Source: Humulus lupulus | Taxonomy: Eukaryota > Streptophyta > Magnoliopsida > Rosales > Cannabaceae | Direction: 5' to 3' | Assembly: GCF_963169125.1 (NCBI RefSeq) | Contig: NC_084802.1 | Coordinates: 25,482,607-25,546,606, forward strand | Length of the DNA stretch: 64,000 nucleotides | Shown here: piece by piece, positions 24,381 through 36,020 of the stretch | Layout of the letters: each line of letters opens with the position of its first letter | How positions within the stretch are numbered: the stretch's first letter is position 1 | Notes under the pieces: generated by a model | The model's database searches: none | Seen by the model: the letters and a program-made list of their open reading frames with translations, nothing else | What the model was told of the DNA's origin: nothing | Made by a program: the position numbers and the translations under genes

Positions 24381-24855
24381 GGGCTATATCTGCTAGGCAT
24401 GTGCCTTATGATCTGATGACATGTTATAATTGTTCATGAGCATATTAAGTTTTCTTGCTGAGCTTCGGCTCACGGGTGCTATGTGGTGTAGGTAAAGACA
24501 AAAGAAAGCTGGACCATCCTTGAGTTGGAGAGCTTAGGTGATGATGTGTATATATGCAGCTGCTCGACCACCACGGCCGAGGTTTGAAGAGGAACTAGGG
24601 TTAAACCCTGTTTTGCCGCTTAAATCGGCTTGTTGTAAATATTTTCTTGTAGTAGACTCTGAAATTATATTTTTGGGATCCCAATGTATATACTAAACGT
24701 TCTAATGAAACGTTATATCTTAACCAAAATGTTTAATCCCTAAACCACTAATCATACTTAGTTACACGATTTTGGCCAAATGACTCGATTAGCGAGTTTA
24801 GTACTGTTTACAAGGCACACCGTAACAGTTCCTGGAGTTAGGGCGTTACAAAGAC

Positions 24856-27425
24856 CTTCTACAAAATATGCATCAACAACTACAAAGCAACACACAAACA
24901 ACAAAACTTCAACTATAATATCAAGTCAAAATAAGGCTACCCGCCCCTAAAAGTAATTGATGATGACATCTCATTATTTACTTGCAGTTGAAAATAAAAT
25001 AAATTGATTTCAAGGTATCCCTTATGTGAGTATAATGGATAGAAAAGAAACAATCAACCATTCCCTCTACTATAGAGAATCAACTATGCAACAAAGTTGC
25101 GTTGCTATTGTGTTGTTGTAAAGTTGATAGTAATATTTTTTTTCTTTTACCCGTTTATGTTGTGTTGCTTTTGTATTGATGTAATGTTGGCAAAACTAAA
25201 ATCGATATGAAAACAATAAATTACAACTGTTGATATCATAAATTACAAACAACATTTTGTCAAAACAAAAGTTTAAGGGAATCCTTAATTTTGGCTGAAA
25301 TGTGATGTCCAACATTGATAAAAAAAATAATAATAATAAAAACTTCACAATAATCCAGAATTGTGATATAACAATGAATTAAAATAAATATAAAAATAAA
25401 GATGTCTATAAATTGAAATGAATGAACTTATGTCAAAAGCATAAAAACATTAGCTCTTGTGTTGCTTTCTTGTTGTTACAACCTTGATTACTTTGATATG
25501 TATGATTAGTTAGCCTCACTCCAAAGCCCTCCATTTACCTTTGAGTTTGATTGGAGCTTCACCATCACTGTCCACATTTCCAATTGTTTCATCGACAAAG
25601 TACTCAACAAAGGATGCTACAAAAACACCACAATTATTACAGAAAAACAACATATAACTAATCAAAAAAAGAGAAACCAACAAAACAGAATAAAACTTTA
25701 AACATAAACAAAATTCAATAGATACTTGCTTATTTTCTTGCTCAGGCAAACCCTAAAAGAGCCCAACACAACCTAAACATCGAAAAAACCCAACACAAAA
25801 CCCTAAAATAACACTTAATAAAATGAAAAAACAAACACACCAAAAGAATTATAAAATCTAGCACTAAACAATCTTATCTCAGTCATTCAAACATTACATC
25901 AAACACATTGTATGCATTATGAAAAAAAAAGCACTAGTATATAAGAAAACAGAACAAAATAAACAAAAAAAAATGTAACATAAACATAAAAAATAGCAAG
26001 ACAATAAAATACACAGCAACTAAAGGGAGTAAAAAAATCAAATCAACCAAAAATCAACAAAACGAATATATAATAGCATAGTGGGTCATGTCGACGACGA
26101 AGAAAATTGCCTGGAAGTTACTGAGGTGGTGCGACGTGGTGACCGAATTGATGAGGACGAGCAGGTCGAGCTTGGGCAGAGAGGTGATGGAGGAAGAAGA
26201 AGAGAGAAAACATGATGGAGGAGGAAGAAGAAGAGAGAAAAGGAGATGGAGGAAGAAAAAAAAAGAGAAAAAGTGATGGATATGTGAGTAAGGTGTGTGT
26301 CGGTAAACAAATAGTATTTTGTAAATTGAAAATTATAAAAGTAGTACAAAAGATAAAGCAAAATAGTAAAAAGGTAAAAAAGAAGAGTCTCACGTTAAAA
26401 ATGAAATAAATGTGCCAATTTTGGCACTTTGTGTAAAAATCTAAAGAAAAAAAAATACACATCTAAAACACAACTAAATATCATTAGACATCAACATAAC
26501 AGCAGAACAACTATACATAAACTTAAACAACTAAAAAACAACATGAAAACAACTATATATAAACATAAACAACTAAATGACAAAAAAAAAAACATGCAAA
26601 GCCGTATATATGTAAAAAAATTCTTAAAATCGTAAAATTGAAAAAATAACTTAACAGTCCGTAAAAATATAATTTTTTAGCGAAAATAAGTGTATTATAT
26701 AAATTTTCCTTCAAAATTTGTATTGAAAATTTACTAGGAGCTTTCACATTACTTTTTATCTCTCTAAACTTATTGATTTTTTTATTGAAAATTTATTTTG
26801 AAAAACATTAAACAAACACATCTTTTTTGTTTTCTATTATCATTTCTAAAACAATTTAAAAAAAAATACCAAACAATCCTACAGATTTCAAGTTTTCTTT
26901 TATCACAAAATGCTGTGTCTTATTAAAAACAAATACACGATATATAGAAGAAAAAAGCCTTTAAAAATATCAAAGAAATTTTTTTTCTCATATAAAAATT
27001 TATGATGTAAATTTCTCTTAGCCTTATATCTCAACTAGAACATACGAAGAATGGTCTAAATATTTTCGAGATCTTTACAATTATATACATATAATATAAA
27101 ATAATTATAAAAATCACCTACATAATTTTATTTATAAAAATACCTTATCACATTATAAAAAAATATCAAATTTCAAAAATAATTTACCTAAATTCGAAAC
27201 ATTTTGAATGTCATTTTTCAGGGTTTTTAAAAGTAACCTTTTGGTTCCTTATTATAGTGATAAATTACCAATTTGTTACTTTTTCATATTATTTCATATA
27301 TATTTTAGTTGTCTTCAAATAAATTTTATCTTAAAATATTGATTAGTTTTTTTAGGTTATATTATAGTGTCTTATCATTTAAGATGTTTTTACGTTACCT
27401 TCAAACTTGTTTTAGAAACTAATTA
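24856..27425. other. AT-rich intergenic stretch with low-complexity patches
   Basis: No gene is recognised. A short minus-strand frame, 25618-25516, follows a good acceptor (tttttgtag) and encodes SFVEYFVDETIGNVDSDG-like text; it may be one exon of a lost or captured gene. At 26185-26275 there is a GA-rich run (gaagaagaagagagaaaa) that produces Glu/Arg/Lys-rich frames. At 26500-26600 'aaacataaacaactaaa' recurs. GTTAC at 27426-27430 is the left target duplication of element 2. Confidence 0.4.
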
Positions 27426-27430
27426 GTTAC

Positions 27431-28319
27431 TGTTATCCAGATTTCCGGATAGCGTTTAGATTGATGTCCTCGGGGAAGCAGAATTATCGATGTCTTTCAC
27501 GGTAGGTGACCAGAGCTCGCGGATGAACAGAAAGGCTTCGCCTCTCCCGTTTAGTGTCCGGATTACTCTTCCAAGCAAACACAACACGGAAACTCGTCAA
27601 CTCTCCCAGAGCTCCCGAAGGGGTATCCTTCGGGGAAGCCCCTTCCAGGAGAAGCTCTTCAAGTGGTCTCCGCGGAAACAGTTCCGTGCCTCGCACGGAA
27701 CAAAGCCAAACGGTCGAGTCCTGGAGGAGGCATATTTGGAATGATATCCGCCTGACACAGGATCCCGCCTGACACGCCCGTCAGGTCAAAGCCGCACACA
27801 TCCCAGCACGCCTAAGGGTACCTTTTCGCCTACTGTTCCGCTGACAACTTGGAAAAGACGGCTGACTTTGTGTGTTCCCCATACTTTCACGTAAATATAC
27901 CCACATAGAGTCTTGTAGCCATGCTACTACAGTAATTGTATCTCTATTTATGGCTGGTGTAATTAAGACTCATGTACGTAGAGAAAAACCCTAATCCGAA
28001 ACCCTAGCTATAAAGACCCCTTCATTTTACAAGAAGAGGGACGACCAACAAATCACATAGCAAAAACTCTACTAAAATCTCTCTAGCTTCATCTTCTTCA
28101 AGAGAACCCGAGAGAAACACTGTGAGTGTGTGAAGTTCTTGTGCACCAGCCATCTTACTGTAACCTTTTCCAAGTATAATAACATCGACTCGTGGACTAG
28201 GGCTTGTTAACGCCCGAACCACGTAAAAACACTGTTTGTTTAGTTACATTTCAGCATTTCTACAGTTCTTATCTTTTTATTATTCTGTTTGTATTCGTTT
28301 CCGAAAAACTCGGTAAACA
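27431..28319 (+). repeat. 5' LTR of element 2 (889 bp)
   Basis: Begins TGTTATCCAG and ends CTCGGTAAACA. It differs from the 3' LTR at about 27608, 27785, 28158 and 28214 (A/G, G/A, C/A, C/T) with no indels. It contains a TATAAAG box at 28009-28015. Confidence 0.95.
28009..28015 (+). promoter_or_regulatory. TATA box of the element 2 LTR
   Basis: TATAAAG follows an AAACCCTAG stretch and lies about 300 bases before the LTR end, so transcription would start near 28040. The 3' LTR has the identical motif at about 41501-41507. Confidence 0.65.
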
Positions 28320-28340
28320 TTTTGGTGCTTTCATTGAGAG
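28320..28340 (+). other. Primer-binding site region of element 2
   Basis: Directly after the 5' LTR comes TTTGGTGCTTTCATTGAGAG, in the position of the minus-strand primer site. Element 3 has a similar TTTGGTGCTCT after its LTR at 51819. I do not assign the tRNA. Confidence 0.6.
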
Positions 28341-28406
28341 CTGTAGGAAGTTGTTAGTCAGTTCTTTTTCTGTGTACGTTTTTTGTATTCACTTCGTGCT
28401 AAAGAG

Positions 28407-31400
28407 ATGGTGACTACGAGAAAATCCGCTGTTGACAAAAATGCTACGGTCAACCCCGATACCGTGATGGAAGATGTGGTGCAAAGCGAACCCTTGGACT
28501 ACCAAGGTGAAGACCCGACATCCCGCCAGGATCGGGTCAGTACCGAAGATACAACATACTTAGAAGACGAAGAAGAGTATGTCCAAGACGGTTATTACAA
28601 GGACGGCTGCTACTATGAGAAGGACCCAGAACTGGTCCAAGTAGCCGAAGAACTGGAGGTCACCAAAGCCAAGCTTGCTGAGCAGGAGCGCCTCTCCGAA
28701 AAAATGCAGCGCATGATGGAGCGCCTCCAAAGCAAGTTTGGAGACCTAGGCGACTCGGACGAGGACGCCTCTGTTTTAGGTGGTGCTGGTGCCGCTATGC
28801 CGGATCCAGCCGCTGCTGGACCATCCAAAGCCGCCCCTAACAAGGGCAAAGAAAAAGTTGGAGAGCCTGTGCGCGCTGACGCCCCTGCACCTCCTAAAGG
28901 CGTGAATCACAAGGCCGACTGCCCCCCCCGCGTGCAGAAGGTCTCTGGCGCTCCTAAGCCCAGACGTCCTTCAGCCCCAAGGGGGCACTCCGTGCCTAAA
29001 AGGCCCGGTGCTAAGGCACCCAGGCCTAGGGGAAGGAACAACCGCCCCAGTGATTCCGTCAACCAGGACGGTCGGGCTGCGAACTCGCACTCCGAAGATA
29101 GCTGGTCCACGGTGGACCTAAGAAGAAGGTTGGAGGCCAAGTATGAAAAGGCCAAAGGAGAAAAGGCCCGGCCTCGCGGAGATGACCTCCGAAATCATAT
29201 TAATGACAAGCTCCGGGGACGTGACCTCCCGGAGAGTGATACGAAGAGGCTCGAGGAACAGATTGCTGCCTTGACCAAGCTGGTCCGGAAGCAAAGTGGG
29301 GCCCTGTCAGACTCTGAGGAGGAAGACCCGGAACCATGTATACGGAGGATCGCGGAAACGTCCCTCCCGGATAACTTCAAAATTCCCCACATAGAATTAT
29401 ATGATGGGAGGACAGACCCGTGTACCCACCTAGCTAAATACAACAAAATGATGCAAGTGGCGCGTGTCAGTGAGGACGCCAAATGCATGTGCTTCTCACT
29501 CACCCTTACCAAGTCCGCGGAGGACTGGTGGAAAAGATTAGCTCCCGGATCAATCCACAGTTGGAAGGAGCTACAGTCCGCATTCAGGAGGCAGTTTATT
29601 GCTGCCCGCGACCACGACATGGAGGTTGGTTCCTTAACCAACATCAAGCAGCAACCCACTGAGAACCTCAAAGCTTTCATTCAGAGAATGATGGAAGCTG
29701 CTGCAAAGACCAAGGTCAGCGATGACATGAAGCTGATCGCCCTCCAATCGGGCCTTACTGTCGGCTCCCTGCTATGGGGGGAAATGCAGAGGAGACGGGC
29801 AGAAACGCTGTCCGAATTCATGTCAAAGGCTCAGGGAATCATCAACCTTGAGGATGCCTACCAGCAGGCCTTTGGAGTTCCCCCAGCTCCAACGCCTTCC
29901 GTGACTGCGCCGAGCTTTGCTTCGCAAGCTCCCGCACCAGCCCTCACGCTTCCAGGAGCCCAATTCACTCCAAGTGTGTACGGGCCTTCCGCGTCTGCTC
30001 AGACACCGAGTCAAACCCATTTCTCTGGGTACGGAGCTGTACAAACCGGATGTAGTATCGCTCCTGGCATGCCGCAGCCGCAAGCGGAAGCCCCAGAACG
30101 AAATTTGAGCCAATCGCGGAGCAAACGAAGCGGAAGAAACTCCAACCGGGGAGACCATTCAAAGAAGCCCCGGAAGGACTATGAGCCCAAGTTCACGGAA
30201 TATACCAGTTTGATAGACTCGCGAGAGAATGTCTATCGGGCGACCTGTAATATGGTCAACTACAGGAAGCCCCCGAAAGTGTCTCACGGAGGAAGACGTC
30301 CGCGAGACTCCAATAAAAGGTGTGAGTTCCACGGAGACGTGGGGCACACCACGAACGAGTGCCTTCAGCTGAAGGATGAGATCGAGTCCCTGGCAAGAGC
30401 GGGACACCTCGGTCAGTGGGTGAGGATACCCATTATCTATCCCGGACAGGGGGTAGTTCACGGAGCTGCATATTCCCCGAGACAGAGGGGGACCGCTAGC
30501 GCTCTTGGAGCCGGTCACCCCCAAGCTCCCGGGTCTCAATACCCAGCGCTTCCTGCTCCACCCGCTCCGGCGCCCATTGCCTTGTTGGCTCCAGGACCGG
30601 GCAACCCATATCCGCCCGGCCTTGCTCCGCCACCCGTTGACGGACACGTAGCCACCATTTCCGGAGGACCGCACCTTGCCGGAAGCACCCGCAACTCCCA
30701 GAAGAGGTACTTGAGGGAGTTAGAACACGCCGAGGAGATGTGCGCCTTGGTTCAATCACCTGCTCAACGTCCCCGAATGATGGATCTTCCCATCACCTTC
30801 ACGGAGGACGATGCTCGACATGTGCACTTCCCCCACAACGATCCCCTCGTGGTGGAAGCCCAGATTGCCAATAAGAAGGTCTCACGGATCTTGGTCGATA
30901 ACGGAAGCTCCGTAAACATCCTCTTCAAAGCGGCCTTCCACGCGATCGGATTGACCGAGACAGACCTGGCCCCATGCCCCATCCAGCTTCAAGGGTTCAA
31001 TGGGGACGCACTCATGTCATTAGGCAAAATTCAACTTCCAGTCACCCTCAGAGGAGAAAGTGACGCTTGTGCCTTCAAGCATAGCACATTCGTGGTGGTC
31101 GACTGCCCCACGGCGTATAATGCCATCTTAGGCCGACCGGTCCTAATCGATTGTGGGGCCATAACCTCGATACGCCACTTATGTTTGAAGTTTCCATGCG
31201 ACGATGGGCGTATTGGCACCCTCCGAGGAGACCAAAGAAGTGCACGGAGCTGTTATAACGTCTCCGTCCGATCCGTCTACACGGTCCAAGAGACGTTTGC
31301 TGCCATTCCTTTGGCGGAAGAATTACCAGAAACTGGGGGTGCTCAGGAGGCATACTTTGACGAACTCGACCCAAGAATGGGAATCGAGAAAGCAATAGAG

Positions 31401-34400
31401 CCAATGGAGGAAGTCGAAAAAGTGATCCTCAACCCGGGAGAACCCACCAAAGTCATTCAGGTGGGGAAAAACCTGCCGTCGGCCATTCGAGATAAGATCG
31501 TGGCCACTGTGAAGGATAATCAGGATATCCTGGCATGGTGCCACGCTGATATGACGGGGATTAATCCCAATGTTGCGTGCCACGCACTCAACATAGACCC
31601 ATCTGCAACTCCAATTCGCCAAAAGAGGAGGCCGTTGGACCCAGTGAGAGCCGAAGCCGTCAAAGCTGAAGTGGACAAATTGATGTCCATAGGCTTTCTC
31701 CAGGAGTCGCACTATCCCGTGTGGTTAGCCAACCCAGTTCTGGTCCCAAAACCCGATGGGTCCTGGAGAATGTGCATTGACTTCACGGACCTAAACAAGG
31801 CCTGCCCGAAAGATTGTTTCCCTCTTCCGCGAATCGATCAGATGGTAGACGCTACTTCCGGGTACGAACTCTTATCCTTCATGGATGCGTACTCCGGATA
31901 CAACCAGATCAAGATGCATGTCGCGGACCAGGAACACACCAGCTTCCTCACGGACAAGGGTGTCTACTGTTACGTGGTCATGCCTTTCGGTTTGAAGAAT
32001 GCTGGGGCAACGTACCAGCGTCTAGTAAACAGAATGTTCAAGGACCAACTGGGGAGGAACATGGAGGTGTACGTGGACGACATGTTGGTAAAGTCCAAGA
32101 CCTCCGGGGACCACAGTGACAACCTTGAGGAAGCTTTCGCCGTGATCCGAAAGTACGGGATGAAACTAAATCCAAAGAAATGTACTTTCGGGGTCTCGTC
32201 TGGAAAGTTCCTCGGTTTCATTGTCAGCTCCCGCGGAGTGGAAGCCAACCCTGAGAAAATAAAGGCGTTCATAAATATGCCTTCCCCCCGGAAACATAAG
32301 GATGTCCAGAGCGTTACCGGAAGGATAGCTGCTCTCAGCCGCTTCGTATCCAAGGCCACTGACAAGTGTATCCCCTTCTTCAATGTGTTGCGAGGAAACA
32401 AGAAGTTCGAGTGGACCCCCGAATGCGAAGCAGCCTTCCAACACCTCAAAGTACATTTAACCCGAGCTCCCATTCTGTCCAAACCTGTCGAAGGAGAGGC
32501 GTTGTTCTTATACTTAGCTGTGACTGAGCACGCAGTGAGTGCCGCTCTCGTCCGGGAAGATGGCCGTATCCAGCTCCCTGTGTATTACGTAAGCAAGAGG
32601 TTATTGGACGCCGAGTCCAGATATTCAATGATCGAGAAACTCTCCCTCTGCTTGTTAATTGCTTCACGGAAGCTGAGGCCATATTTCCAGGCGCACACCA
32701 TCAAAGTACTCACCAACCACCCTCTCCGACAAGTCCTGCAGAAGCCCGAGTCTTCTGGCAGATTGCTTAAGTGGGCCATGGAACTGAGCCAGTTCGACGT
32801 CCACTACCAACCACGTGTTTCCATAAAAGGTCAAGCTCTCGCGGACTTTATTGTGGAATGCTCGGGAATGAATGACCTCCCGGAAGATCCTGTCCCGGAA
32901 CTTCCCACCTGGAAGGTCTATGTAGACGGAGCCTCAAATGAAAAAGGAGCTGGGGCGGGGGTCATCCTAATATCTCCCCAAGGGCATCAGCTCCAGAGTG
33001 CCATCCGTTTCGCGTTCCTAGCATCCAACAACGAGGCAGAACACGAAGCCATGTTAGCTGGGTTACGACTGGCTAGAGAAGTCGGAGCCCAAAAAATCGA
33101 AGTATACAGCGACTCCCTACTTGTGGTAAACCAAATATCCGGGGAATACCAGACGAAAGGCGAAAGGATGGCTGCCTACGTGTCTCTCTCCCGCGACCTA
33201 CTGCAGCATTTCAAAGGCTACCAAATCCGCCAGGTCCCCCGGGACCAGAACTCACTCGCGGACACGCTGGCCAAGCTTGCAACGGACCCGGAGATTGAAC
33301 AGTATGGCTTAGTCCCCATCGGGCACTTAGAAGCCCCCAGTACTGAGACACGAAGGATAAACGCCATCATCGACCATTCCCACTCCTGGATAGGACCCAT
33401 CCTCAGATTTCTCACCACCGGAGAGCTCCCCACTGATAAAGCTGACGCAAGGAAGCTCCAATATCAAGCTCCCCGGTACGTGGTTATGGATGGAAAGCTT
33501 TACCGCAGGGGGTTGTCCATACCCTTCCTTAGGTGTGTTGCCGGAACCGAAGTCAGCACCATCATCCATGAGATTCACGGAGGCTTCTGTGGCGATCATA
33601 CCTCCGGGCTGAGCCTCTCCAAAAAGATCCTTCGACAAGGATACTTCTGGCCCACCATGAAGAAGGATTGTGTGGATTATGTCAGGAAATGTGAGCAGTG
33701 CCAGAGGTACGCCAAGGTTCCGCGAGCACCGCCTACAGAAATTACCCTAATGACCAGCCCCTGGCCGTTCGCTGTTTGGGGCATTGACCTAGTAGGTTCC
33801 CTCCCAACTGGAAAGGGTGGAGTGAAGTACGCCATAGTCGCGGTAGACTACTTCACCAAATGGGCTGAAGCTGAACCTATGAACACGGTCACATCTAAAA
33901 AAGCACTGGACTTTGTCATCAGGAATATAGTGTGTCGTTTTGGGCTTCCACGAAAAATTGTGTCCGACAACGGAAAACAATTTGACAGTGAACACTTCAC
34001 GAACTTCTGTGCTTAGCATGGAATTATCAAAAGCTTTTCCGCAGTCGCCAGACCCCAGGCTAATGGGCAAGTGGAAGCTGTAAACAAAATATTAAAGACC
34101 ACGTTGAAGAAAAAACTCCAAGCCTGCAAGGCTCACTGGCCGGAAGAACTTCCGCGAGTACTTTGGGCCTATCGCACAACAGAGAGAACTTCGACGGGGC
34201 ACACGCCTTATTCCATGACCTTCGGTTGCGAGGCCGTCATCCCAGTAGAAACTATGATCCCCTCTCACAGGCAAGATACCTACGATCCTACCCGGAACCA
34301 TGCCCTTCTCCAGGAGTCCTTGGACATGATCGAAGAGCTCCGGGAGCAGTCGCAGGTCCAACTAAAAATGTACCAAGGCAAGATAGCCCGACACTTTAAC

Positions 34401-34622
34401 ACGAGAGTCCAGAGCCGTACATTCGAAGTTGGGGATCTTGTCCTACGGAGAGTATTTCCTGCTACGCAGGATCCGGGAGTAGGAGTCCTCGGACCCAACT
34501 GGGAAGGCCCCTACGAAGTCCAAGAAAAAGTGGGCCATGGGACGTATCACTTAAAGAGACTCGACGGATCTAAAGTCCCGCGCGCCTGGAACGCGGAGCA
34601 CCTCCGCCGTTACTACCAGTAG
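28407..34622 (+). CDS. Tat Gag-Pol polyprotein, one frame interrupted by a single TAG
   Basis: The start MVTTRKS at 28407 is preferred over an ATG eight codons upstream because it matches the usual Tat Gag start. Parts in order (residue numbers from 28407): acidic, coiled-coil N-terminus; basic Pro/Arg-rich stretch (about 150-250); retrotransposon Gag core (about 325-485); Cys/His motif [14 protein letters not shown] (about 637); protease DNGSS (about 830); RT with [10 protein letters not shown] and YVDD (about 1221); RNase H YVDGAS (about 1505); integrase zinc finger H-H-C-C (about 1721-1766) and D, D, E core. The TAG at 34014-34016 falls at codon 1870, between the second Asp (SDNGKQF) and the Glu (GQVEAVN), so the integrase is cut. 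After it the frame is open to RRYYQ and the stop at 34622. A change from CAG is likely. The next bases, CATGGA, do not fit a readthrough context. Confidence 0.9.
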
Positions 34623-36020
34623 GCCCCAGACCATCCAGTCAGAAGTCCTTGGTGAAATTAGCAAAAGTGAAAAATGTGGAAATAATCCTCCCTGTTGTAA
34701 AACTCACGCCTAGCAGGCAAATTTAATGAAACACGGAGAGATTCACTCCGCTTTTACTGCACTTTTTATCCCTGTGTTCAAAGCTGCGTTTTAACAAGTG
34801 ACCACGCGGTCCGGAGACGTCCGGACCCCACGCTCACTTGGGGGGTATACATGGCTAAGGCATAGCCATACGCCCCTTTAACAAAACGTACACAGAACAC
34901 CACTTATGTGCTAGCATTGTGTTTGAAATATTTAAATTGTTTGAAATGTTTAAATTGTTAAACTTAGGTTTATTTGTTGCCATGAACATGCTTGCATTAC
35001 GTGTCATATGTGCATTATGTGCTTATGTGAAAATTGCCATGGAAATGCCTGCCATTATGTATCATGAAAATTATCTCCTGTGTAGCCCAGCGATGGACGG
35101 GACTGGGGGTTGAGGCACGTTCATAGAGCTACGCCAAAACACCCCCAACTCCCTGACAAGTCCTTTGCAGAATTCTCCGCGATCGCTGTAGAACTTTGCT
35201 TCGCAAGCTCCAGCTCCGGGTCCCGCAAGGCGAAAGATGGCAAGATCCGCGAGCGCTGTAGAGCTTTGCTTCGCAAGCTCCAGCCCCGGGTCCCACAAGG
35301 CGAAAGATGGCAAGATCCGCGACCGTTGTAAGCCTTGCTTCGCAGGCTCCAACTCCGGATCTCACAAAATAATGCATGGCGAGCTCCATGGCCATTGCAA
35401 GTTTCAGCTCAAGAAGCAGACATGGTCGATCCCCCACTCACAGCCGGCCTTGTTTCGCAAAGCCCCTGCTCCGGGATCACACCTGGTGGGCGTGGCGATT
35501 TCCCCGATAGCAATGAGCCTTACCTCGCAGGGCTCCATGCCAGGTCCCTGAAGTCAGCCACCATGAGGTTCGCAACAACAGTTAGTTTTGCTTCGCAAAG
35601 ATCTAACCTTAAGTCTAGCGACGCTCACCAAAAGAACTCCCGTTCCAAACCATGGAACGACTCACCTTAGCAATCCCAGCGAACAGTATAACTACAAGTC
35701 CCGGGATTGGCTATTTGCCTCAGGAAAGCTAAAATACGGTGAAAGGAGCTTGGCCGTTGGAACCAGGAAACCTTCGTAACCTAGAAACTACGTGGGAAAA
35801 GACATCATCCGTTAAAGCTTCAAGTGGGAAGTGCATAGGTTTTGGCCGTTGGAACCAAAACCTCATACGCCCCTACAACAGTTTCTACCGTATAAATGTC
35901 TACCCTAAGCGCAAAGATAAATAAAGAACTCGGCAGAAAAGAAAGGAGAATGCTATGATTATGGCAAATATGTCCGCAATGAAAAACTCAAAATGAAAAA
36001 TAATTAAAGATAAAACCCCT
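34623..36020. repeat. Element 2 spacer with a 70-bp tandem repeat
   Basis: Between the two convergent genes. At about 35165-35385 a unit of about 70 bp is repeated three times, each with 'ctttgcttcgcaagctcc', 'gggtccc' and 'gcgaaagatggcaagatccgcga'. 'ttgcttcgca' half-copies continue to about 35600. The short frames here (for example 35110-35331 and 35237-35551) follow the repeat and are not real genes. Confidence 0.7.

Larger units (their letters stand above)
12618..24850 (+). mobile_element. Gypsy-type solo LTR (about 2.6 kb) split by a copia and a CACTA element
   Basis: It starts TGTAATGCCCCGAATTTCC and ends GGAGTTAGGGCGTTACA, with AAGAC on both sides (12613-12617 and 24851-24855), an exact 5-bp target duplication. 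Without the inserts its parts are 12618-12969, 17896-19692 and 24384-24850, together about 2.6 kb. The intact copy at 58126-60799 on the minus strand is 2,674 bp. No internal region or second LTR is present, so it is a solo LTR left by LTR-LTR recombination. The long LTR with TGTAAYGCCC ends suits a chromovirus-like gypsy family, but this is an inference because no pol is present. Confidence 0.8.

Noticed and set aside
26088..26276. Glu/Arg/Lys-rich frame
   Set aside because: Result of a GA-rich simple-sequence run; no conserved start or domain.
34014..34016. TAG in element 2 integrase as a second readthrough site
   Set aside because: Followed by CATGGA, which does not fit UAG CAR YYA, and it lies inside the catalytic core, where a regulated stop makes no sense.
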